The position numbers and the translations under genes were made by a program. Positions 1 to 5,626 of a stretch of 5,626 nt of DNA are shown piece after piece. The notes under the pieces were generated by a model that saw only the letters and a program-made list of their open reading frames with translations, was not told the origin of the DNA and searched no databases. The stretch lies in contig JAPOOT010000362.1 of NCBI GenBank assembly GCA_026713285.1, forward strand, positions 1-5,626, written 5' to 3'. This DNA comes from Gemmatimonadota bacterium. GTDB lineage: Bacteria; JAAXHH01. Numbering within the stretch: the first letter of the stretch is position 1; each line of letters starts with the position of its first letter.

Positions 1-1
1 C

Positions 2-2626
2 GATCCCGGCGTCTTCGTCGCCCTCGACAACCTGACTGTGCTCGGACGGGACAACAGCCCGCTGCGAAAGTACGGGGCGGCCTTCGTGGAAGACCAGAGT
101 TTCTTCGGCAACTGGATGACCAACGCCGCGGTGGTCTTCGCAAGGCCCGAAGACCAGGTCAAGATGTTCATGAGCGCGGGTCCCCGGGGCGTCAAGTACC
201 TGCTGACCAATACGCCGGTGTCGTGGCTCGACGATCCGCCGGAAAGCATCTCCGACGACGTCATGACCCTGGCCCAGGGCCAGGGCTTCACGCCGGATGA
301 GGGGCCGATCCTCTATCCCTTCTACCAGAGCGCACTGGATCTGTGGTCGCTCAACAGGGCGCGGCTGATGAAACTGGAGGACCACGGCGTGACGAACGCC
401 CGGGCCGCCGAGTTGCATGAAGAAAGCACGCAGGCGCTTCGGGCGGCGCGGGAAGCCCTGGAAGACCGCCGCTACGATGCCTTCGTGGCCCGTTCGAGGG
501 AAGCGTGGGGCTACGAAGCCCGCGCCTATCCCGATGTACGATACGCGGCGGACGACACGGTGGACGGCATCGTGTTCTACTTCATGCTGCTGGTTCCCTT
601 CTGTTTCTTCCTCGAGCGGCTGTTCTTCGGGTTCCCGGACATTCGCAAGCGGCTGCTCGCGGTGGGCGTGATCTTCGCGGCGGTCTTTTTGTTGCTGCAG
701 AACGTGCACCCTGCCTTTCAACTCAGCCTGACGCCCTACATGGTCTTCCTAGCCTTCATCATCCTGGCCATGGCGCTGATCATCATCACCATGATCGTCA
801 CCCGTTTCGACACGGAGATGAAGAACCTGACCCGGTCGGCGGCCGGTCTTCACGAGGCGGATATCGGACGGCTGAGCGCCACGGCGGTGGCCATATCGCT
901 CGGGATTTCGAACCTGCGCAAGCGGAAGTTGCGCACGGCCCTGACGGCCGTGACGCTGACCCTGCTGACCTTTACCGTGCTTTCCTTCACCTCCTTCAGG
1001 ACCGGTATCCAGTTCTATACGCTGGACCGCGAGAACGCCCCCCCGTACGACGGCGTCCTCATGCGCAACCTGTCGTGGCACTCGCTGCCCTCTTCTTTCC
1101 TGCCCTACGTGGAAAACGCCTTTGAAGCACAGGCCGAGGTCGTGCCCAGGTCGTGGTACGAGCCCGAGGATCTCACCAGCCCCTACATAGACCTGCGGGC
1201 GCCGGGCCGGGGAACCTCCACCACGGTACAGTCCCTGCTCGGACTTCACGCCGACGAACCGGCCATTTCCGGGCTGGACCGCTACCTGGTACCGGGCGGG
1301 CGATGGTTCGGCCCCGATGAAAGGGCGGTGTGTCTGCTGCCCACGGAACTGGCCGAAAGGCTGGACGTGGGGCCCGAGGACGTGGGTACGGCGGAAGTGG
1401 AGATCCTTGGCGGCCGCTATACCGTGATCGGACTGCTCGAATCCGATGGCCTGGACGCCTACCGGGACATGGACGACGAAAGCATCATGCCCGCCAGTTT
1501 TTCCATGACCCGTTCGTTGACCGAAATGGACGTGGAGGTATTCATGTCTACAATCCAGGCCTCCGAACACCTGCCATCCCGCAACGTGCTGGTCCTGCCC
1601 TACCGCCAGACCCTCGACCTGAACGGATCCACGCGGTCCGTGGCGATCACGGGGTTCGCGGATGGCGATCAACTCCGCGATTCCGTGGAGGCCTTCATGT
1701 CACGGGTCCTCCTGGCCGTGTTCGTCGGAACGGAAGACGAGGTGAAGGTCTACAGCTCCCTTGGCGCCACATCGGTCTCGGGCCTGGCCAACCTGATCAT
1801 CCCGGTGCTCATCGCGGCGTTCCTGGTTCTGAACACCATGATGGGCGCCGTGTTCGAACGGTTCCGGGAGATCGGCGTATACAGCGCGGTGGGCCTGGCG
1901 CCGAACCACGTCGCCGCGCTGTTCATCGCCGAAGCGGCCGTGTTCGCCACCCTCGGCGCCGTGTTCGGGTACCTCACCGGCCAGATCATCACCATGGGCC
2001 TGTCGCAGTGGGACCTGCTGGGCGGCCTGTCGCTCAACTATTCCTCGCTGTCGACCGTGTACGCGACGGTAGTCGTCATGGTCGTCGTATTCCTGTCCAC
2101 CCTCTACCCCGCGAAAAAGGCCGCGGACATGACGGTGGAGGACGTGACCAGGCGATGGGCGCCACCAACGCCCGACGGCGACAACTGGCGCTTCGAGTTT
2201 CCCTTCACCGTCACCATCCCGGAGGCCTATCCGCTGGCGGGATACCTGGCACACATATTCCAGACCCACGAGGACAGCTCGGCGGAGGATTTCGTCGCGG
2301 AGGGAGCGGCGCATGACGTGGTACCGGCCCGGCCTTTGGAAGGCTACCGTGTATCAGCGACGGTATGGCTCGCCCCCTACGATCTCGCCATCAGCCAGGA
2401 CGTGGCGCTGGAACTGGAGCCCGTACCGGGTGAAAGCCTGTACCGGATCATGATCGCAATCCGCCGGCGCAGCGGGGACCTTGCGCAGTGGCAGACCATC
2501 AACCGCCGGTTCTTCACCGTGTTGCGGAAACGTTTCCTCGTGTGGCGTACCCTTTCCGAGTCCATCAAGGACCAGTACCGGAAAGTCGAGGAACGAGCGC
2601 CCGCGGAAGCGCCGCAATTGACCTGA
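2..2626 (+). CDS. FtsX/MacB-type ABC transporter permease with extra N- and C-terminal domains (5' partial)
   Basis: Inner-membrane permease of the FtsX/MacB superfamily; such proteins usually work with an ABC ATPase and transmit mechanical force to the periplasm rather than forming a pore. The frame is open to the left edge, so the N-terminus is missing. A GTG at 38 is the first start-like codon, but nothing marks it as the true start. Counting from that GTG (862 residues): an extracytoplasmic region at 1-174 with a charged helical stretch at about 97-165; membrane helices near 175-193, 205-221 and 233-255; the family-typical basic motif NLRKRKLRTAL at 292-302 leading into a helix at about 299-318; a periplasmic domain at about 320-580; then the FtsX domain with helices near 582-602, 621-650 and 672-690. 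Its signatures are FERFREIGVYSAVG (606-619) and YPAKKAADM (690-698). A soluble tail at about 706-862 ends in a basic helix. Positive residues fit cytoplasmic loops after helices 1 and 3. No ATPase is in the window and the cargo is unknown. Family assignment is firm; function is not. Confidence 0.88.
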   Translation, partial: DPGVFVALDNLTVLGRDNSPLRKYGAAFVEDQSFFGNWMTNAAVVFARPEDQVKMFMSAGPRGVKYLLTNTPVSWLDDPPESISDDVMTLAQGQGFTPDEGPILYPFYQSALDLWSLNRARLMKLEDHGVTNARAAELHEESTQALRAAREALEDRRYDAFVARSREAWGYEARAYPDVRYAADDTVDGIVFYFMLLVPFCFFLERLFFGFPDIRKRLLAVGVIFAAVFLLLQNVHPAFQLSLTPYMVFLAFIILAMALIIITMIVTRFDTEMKNLTRSAAGLHEADIGRLSATAVAISLGISNLRKRKLRTALTAVTLTLLTFTVLSFTSFRTGIQFYTLDRENAPPYDGVLMRNLSWHSLPSSFLPYVENAFEAQAEVVPRSWYEPEDLTSPYIDLRAPGRGTSTTVQSLLGLHADEPAISGLDRYLVPGGRWFGPDERAVCLLPTELAERLDVGPEDVGTAEVEILGGRYTVIGLLESDGLDAYRDMDDESIMPASFSMTRSLTEMDVEVFMSTIQASEHLPSRNVLVLPYRQTLDLNGSTRSVAITGFADGDQLRDSVEAFMSRVLLAVFVGTEDEVKVYSSLGATSVSGLANLIIPVLIAAFLVLNTMMGAVFERFREIGVYSAVGLAPNHVAALFIAEAAVFATLGAVFGYLTGQIITMGLSQWDLLGGLSLNYSSLSTVYATVVVMVVVFLSTLYPAKKAADMTVEDVTRRWAPPTPDGDNWRFEFPFTVTIPEAYPLAGYLAHIFQTHEDSSAEDFVAEGAAHDVVPARPLEGYRVSATVWLAPYDLAISQDVALELEPVPGESLYRIMIAIRRRSGDLAQWQTINRRFFTVLRKRFLVWRTLSESIKDQYRKVEERAPAEAPQLT

Positions 2627-2631
2627 AGGAG
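2626..2631 (+). promoter_or_regulatory. Shine-Dalgarno site of the amidohydrolase gene
   Basis: AAGGAG lies five bases before the ATG at 2637, and its first base is the last base of the upstream TGA stop (2624-2626). This fixes the start of the amidohydrolase. A ribosome ending the permease would stop on this site, so the two genes are probably translationally coupled. Confidence 0.85.
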
Positions 2632-2636
2632 CAGCG

Positions 2637-3794
2637 ATGTACGATCTCATTATCAAGGGCGGACAGGTCATCGATCCCGAAAACGGCATCAACGATAGCC
2701 GGGACGTCGCCGTCAACGACGGACTGATTGCGGCGGTTGGACACGACATCCCGGCGGAGCACGGGAGGCAGGTCGCCCGCGTCCACGGCCATTACGTTAC
2801 GCCCGGCCTGATCGACATCCACATGCACGCCTATGGCGGCTACCGGGGATGGGTGTTCCCCGATGCCCACGTGCTCCCCAACGGCGTGACCACGGTGCTC
2901 GATACAGGGGGCGCCGGATGGAAGAAATTCGAAGACTTCAAGGACACGGTCATCGCCGAGTCCATAACCCGGGTGCTGGCCCTGATCAACATCGTGGGCG
3001 CCGGCATGGAAGGCGCCGTGGAACAGGACGTGTCGGAGATGGACCCTGTGCCCTGTGCGGACATGATCAGCAGGTATCCGGAACACGTCGTGGGATCCAA
3101 GACCGCCCATTTCAACGGACCGGGGTGGGAGGCGGTCGACGGCGCCGTCGAGGCGGCCCGGCGGAGCGGCGCCATCGCCATGATCGATTTCGCGCCGAAG
3201 CCGAACCGCAGCTACCGGGACCTGCTGCTGAAGAAACTGAGTCCGGGCGATATACACACCCACCTGTACGCACAGCACATCCCCCTGCTGGACCAGCGCG
3301 GCAGGGTGAACGACTACGTCCGGGAGGCGCGGGACAAGGGCATCCTGTTCGATCTGGGCCACGGCGGCGGTAGCTTCTGGTTCCGCATCGCCGTGCCGGC
3401 CATCGAGCAGGGCTTCCTGCCGGATACGGTCAGCACGGATTTCCACAAGTACAGCGCCCTGATGCCGAACGCGAGCATGACCACGACCATGTCGAAATGC
3501 CTGAACATGGGGATGACCCTGGAGGACGTGGTCATGCGCTCCACGCGCAATCCCGCCCGGGCCATACGGCGGCCGGAACTGGGTACCCTGAGCATCGGCG
3601 CGGAGGCGGACGTCGCCGTGCTGGAACTGGAATACGGGGAATTCGGATTCGTCGATTCGGGCCTTGCCCGCATGCGCGGCGACCGCCGGCTGAGATGCCT
3701 GCTGACCGTGCGCGCCGGCAAGGTGGTATGGGACCTGAACGGTCTGACGCGGCCGGACTGGGACAAGGCGGGCAACTATATCAGGGCGGAGTAG
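2637..3794 (+). CDS. Amidohydrolase/deacetylase family metallohydrolase (COG3964-like)
   Basis: A complete 385-residue cytoplasmic metalloenzyme of the amidohydrolase superfamily, close to the dihydroorotase-like 'amidohydrolase/deacetylase' group (EF_0837/Atu3266 type), which hydrolyses amide or ester bonds; the substrate here is unknown. The N-terminus, MYDLIIKGGQVIDPENGIND, is the typical opening strand of the small beta domain. PGLIDIHMH (56-64) gives the metal ligands His62 and His64. VVGSK (151-155) offers Lys155 as the probable carbamylated bridging lysine. DIHTH (205-209) supplies His207/His209, LGHGGGSF (240-247) a further conserved His242, and STDFH (266-270) the catalytic Asp268. 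The end (GTLSIGAEADVAVLEL, 316-331, then VRAGKVVWDLNG, 358-369) returns to the beta domain, as in dihydroorotases and D-aminoacylases. Length is normal for the family and no signal peptide is visible. It starts 10 bases after the permease stop with a strong ribosome site. Family is confident; an annotation as dihydroorotase or adenine deaminase would overreach. Confidence 0.9.
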   Translation: MYDLIIKGGQVIDPENGINDSRDVAVNDGLIAAVGHDIPAEHGRQVARVHGHYVTPGLIDIHMHAYGGYRGWVFPDAHVLPNGVTTVLDTGGAGWKKFEDFKDTVIAESITRVLALINIVGAGMEGAVEQDVSEMDPVPCADMISRYPEHVVGSKTAHFNGPGWEAVDGAVEAARRSGAIAMIDFAPKPNRSYRDLLLKKLSPGDIHTHLYAQHIPLLDQRGRVNDYVREARDKGILFDLGHGGGSFWFRIAVPAIEQGFLPDTVSTDFHKYSALMPNASMTTTMSKCLNMGMTLEDVVMRSTRNPARAIRRPELGTLSIGAEADVAVLELEYGEFGFVDSGLARMRGDRRLRCLLTVRAGKVVWDLNGLTRPDWDKAGNYIRAE

Positions 3795-3890
3795 GCGGGA
3801 GAACGGGCGCTTATGGCGCAGTATTAGCGGCGAACAGAGCGTGAATGATTGGAAGAGCGAATAGGCAAGTACCGGGACCGAGTGAAAGCC
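3795..3890 (+). other. Intergenic gap without a recognisable terminator or promoter
   Basis: These 96 bases separate the amidohydrolase stop from the chosen ATG of the transporter. I see no GC-rich hairpin followed by a T run and no convincing -35/-10 pair; TATTAG at 3822-3827 is the only weakly -10-like string and has no partner. Read-through from the upstream genes is therefore the simplest reading. From 3849 the gap is open in the transporter frame, so its 3' part may be coding if a TTG or GTG start is used. Confidence 0.5.
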
Positions 3891-5626
3891 ATGAGCGACG
3901 ACACCAGGCGTGAACAGCACGAACAGCGGGATCGGAAAGCGACTCCCGCCGCACAGGATGACCGGTGGCAGATCGTTCCGGACAGCCTGCCCTACGAGGA
4001 CGGGTTCAGCAGCCGCATCATCTGGGCCGCCTTCTTCGTGGGGCTGGTCATGCTCCCTGGCGCGATCTACCTGGAACTGGTGACGGGCAAGAGTTTCGCG
4101 GGCGCCGCGGAATGGGTCACCATCATCATGTTCATCGAGATCGGCAAGCGCCTGTTTATAAAGCTCAAGCCCCAGGAAGCCATCATCCTCTACTGGCTTG
4201 CCGCCGGGCTTGCGGCCACGGGACTGGGCGCCAGCGGCATGGCGGCCGGGTCGTCGGTGCACGGCGCGCCCTTCGCCAAGATGATCTGGTTCCAGTACCT
4301 GATCCAGTCTCCCCAGGCGGACGGCCTGGCCCAGCTTCTTCCACAGTGGGTCTCCCCGCCCCGGGGTTCCGATTCGTTGATCACCCGGACCCTCTTCTCC
4401 ATGGAGTGGCTGGAGCCCATTCTCCTGGCCGTCCTCGTGTCCATCCTCGGCCTGGTCAACGCCCTCTCCCTGGGATACGTGCTCTTCCGGATTACGGCCG
4501 ACACCGAACGCCTGCCCTTTCCCCTGGCGCCCGTGCAGGCGGCCGGCGCTACCGCCCTGGCCGAATCGTCGGCGGGGGAAGAGACCTGGCGATGGCGTGT
4601 GTTCACCGTCGGCGCCATGATCGGACTGGGCTGGGGCATATTATACGTCGTCGTGCCCACCGTTTCCGGCGTGGTGCTGACCAAGGGCGTAGAGGTCTTC
4701 CCCATTCCCTTCGCGGACTTCACGCCGCGGTTCCGGGACGTGCTGCCCGCGTCGCCCATCGGCATCGGAACGGACATGGCCACCCTCCTGGTGGGGTTCG
4801 TCCTGCCCTTCTGGATCGTGGTCGGCACCTTCATCAGTTCCTTCGTCATCACCTTTATTGCCAATCCGCTCCTCTACCACTTCGGTCTGTTGCACAGTTG
4901 GACGCCGGGGATGAGCACCATACCCACCTCCATCAACAACACCATCGACTTCTGGCTGAGTTTTTCCTCCATCGGCACTTCGCTGGTCATCGGCCTGATC
5001 GGCCTGGTCGCCTTTGCCCGCGCGTTGAGGAGAGACCCGGATGGGGCGTCCGGCGGGCAGGGCCCCCGCAAACCGCCGCCGGAAAGGGGTGATTTCAGAC
5101 TGCCCATCCCCATCGCGCTTTGGGCGGTTTCTACCCTGTGCTTTATTGCCCTGGTCTACTACCTGGAACCGGCGTTCCCCGTCTGGATCTCCGTGGTGTT
5201 CGGGTTTCTGTGGACGCCCTTTTTCTCCTACATCGGCGCCCGCATGATCGGTTTGACGGGCTCGCCCTACGGATCATCGTTCCCCTACGCCAGGGAGGGG
5301 TCCTTCTACCTGTCGGGCTACAAGGGGGTGGCGATCTGGTTCGCCCCGGTTCCCCTCTTCGATCACAGCGGCGTCGTGGCGACCTACCGGCAGTTGGAAC
5401 TCACCCGAACGCGATTTCCAAGCCTGGTCAAACTCTATATATTGAGCCTGATACTGCTTATCGTATTCAGTTTCGTGTTCTATGCCCTGATCTGGAAACT
5501 GGCGCCCATTCCGTCCGCGGCCTATCCCTTCGTCGAGAAGATGTGGCCGCTGCAGGCCACGATGGAGACCATCTGGATCAAGTCTACCCTGCCGGGCGGC
5601 TCAGACGTGATCGGGCAACTGATCCG
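3891..5626 (+). CDS. OPT-like oligopeptide/peptide transporter family membrane protein (3' partial)
   Basis: A polytopic inner-membrane protein; 578 whole codons are present with no stop before the right edge. I read it as a divergent OPT (oligopeptide transporter) family protein, which in known members imports peptides or metal chelates using the proton gradient. A very hydrophilic N-terminus (1-40) is followed by about ten hydrophobic segments, near 42-64, 74-90, 97-118, 172-200, 237-263, 296-325, 353-377, 405-425, 428-452 and 514-535. ERLPFPLAPVQAAGATALAE (206-225) resembles the Leu-Pro-Phe-Pro segment after a transmembrane helix in OPT proteins. A charged, proline-rich loop (379-402) divides the protein into two halves. 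The stretch 454-512, with GSPYGSSFPYAREGSFYLSG (457-476), is soluble-looking and probably conserved, and PFVEKMWPLQA (546-556) opens the next segment. ATG 3891 was chosen as the only ATG at the N-terminal end, but its ribosome site is poor; GTG 3882 and TTG 3849 are in-frame alternatives. It follows the amidohydrolase by 96 bases. Membrane transporter: sure; OPT family: moderate; substrate: unknown. Confidence 0.72.
   Translation, partial: MSDDTRREQHEQRDRKATPAAQDDRWQIVPDSLPYEDGFSSRIIWAAFFVGLVMLPGAIYLELVTGKSFAGAAEWVTIIMFIEIGKRLFIKLKPQEAIILYWLAAGLAATGLGASGMAAGSSVHGAPFAKMIWFQYLIQSPQADGLAQLLPQWVSPPRGSDSLITRTLFSMEWLEPILLAVLVSILGLVNALSLGYVLFRITADTERLPFPLAPVQAAGATALAESSAGEETWRWRVFTVGAMIGLGWGILYVVVPTVSGVVLTKGVEVFPIPFADFTPRFRDVLPASPIGIGTDMATLLVGFVLPFWIVVGTFISSFVITFIANPLLYHFGLLHSWTPGMSTIPTSINNTIDFWLSFSSIGTSLVIGLIGLVAFARALRRDPDGASGGQGPRKPPPERGDFRLPIPIALWAVSTLCFIALVYYLEPAFPVWISVVFGFLWTPFFSYIGARMIGLTGSPYGSSFPYAREGSFYLSGYKGVAIWFAPVPLFDHSGVVATYRQLELTRTRFPSLVKLYILSLILLIVFSFVFYALIWKLAPIPSAAYPFVEKMWPLQATMETIWIKSTLPGGSDVIGQLI

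Noticed and set aside
38..40. GTG as the real start of the permease
   Set aside because: The frame is open to the left edge, there is no Shine-Dalgarno before it, and an outside N-terminal domain would need a signal sequence or membrane anchor further upstream.
749..1672. Open frame of 307 codons on the minus strand inside the permease gene
   Set aside because: Low-complexity His/Gly/Arg/Gln-rich translation opposite well-supported MacB/FtsX coding sequence; a composition artefact.
1844..1967. 13-base direct repeat GGCGCCGTGTTCG at 1844-1856 and 1955-1967
   Set aside because: Both copies encode Gly-Ala-Val-Phe in membrane-adjacent parts of the FtsX domain with the same preferred codons; no repeat unit or mobile-element border is evident.
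1330..2316. Plus-strand open frame of 328 codons in another frame of the permease gene
   Set aside because: Arg/Gly/His-rich shadow overlapping the FtsX domain, whose own frame carries the family motifs.
3795..3890. Possible terminator or promoter between the amidohydrolase and the transporter
   Set aside because: No stable hairpin with a T tract and no paired -35/-10 boxes could be found by eye.
2565..4262. Open frame of 565 codons on the minus strand, antisense to the whole amidohydrolase gene
   Set aside because: Its translation is rich in Arg, His, Gly and Pro without recognisable motifs, and it lies opposite a gene with clear catalytic motifs and a strong ribosome site. Long antisense frames are expected in GC-rich coding DNA.
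3965..5092. Plus-strand open frame of 375 codons overlapping the transporter
   Set aside because: Arg/His/Gly/Pro-rich and without hydrophobic segments, while the transporter frame gives clean membrane helices across the same DNA and runs on without a stop to the window edge.

Overview
The window is GC-rich (by eye low 60s percent), densely coding and read entirely on the + strand. It holds three genes head to tail: a permease gene whose 5' end lies off the left edge (2-2626), a complete amidohydrolase gene (2637-3794), and a polytopic transporter gene that runs off the right edge (3891-5626). I see no RNA gene, IS element, CRISPR array, phage gene or long repeat.

Organism: the codons strongly prefer G or C in third position, and Shine-Dalgarno use is normal (AAGGAG before the amidohydrolase), so this is a bacterium. 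The combination of an enlarged FtsX/MacB-type permease, a COG3964-type amidohydrolase and an OPT-like 'peptide transporter' suggests a free-living heterotroph of a little-cultured lineage (Latescibacterota, Poribacteria, Gemmatimonadota or a similar phylum). That placement is a guess from gene content; nothing in the window proves a taxon.

Layout: (1) 2-2626 encodes a large membrane protein with an N-terminal domain predicted outside the cytoplasm, three extra membrane helices, a standard MacB/FtsX core (one helix, a periplasmic domain of about 260 residues, three helices) and a soluble C-terminal domain of about 155 residues. (2) Ten bases after its stop comes the amidohydrolase, a cyclic-amidohydrolase-like metalloenzyme with the full set of metal-site motifs. 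(3) After a 96-base gap with no visible terminator comes the OPT-like transporter.

How they may work together: the spacing suggests one transcript. The amidohydrolase and the transporter make a plausible import-and-hydrolyse pair for a small amide, ester or peptide-like substrate; this is inferred from adjacency and family only. The FtsX-type permease may be linked only by co-transcription. Its ABC ATPase partner, if it has one, is not in the window.
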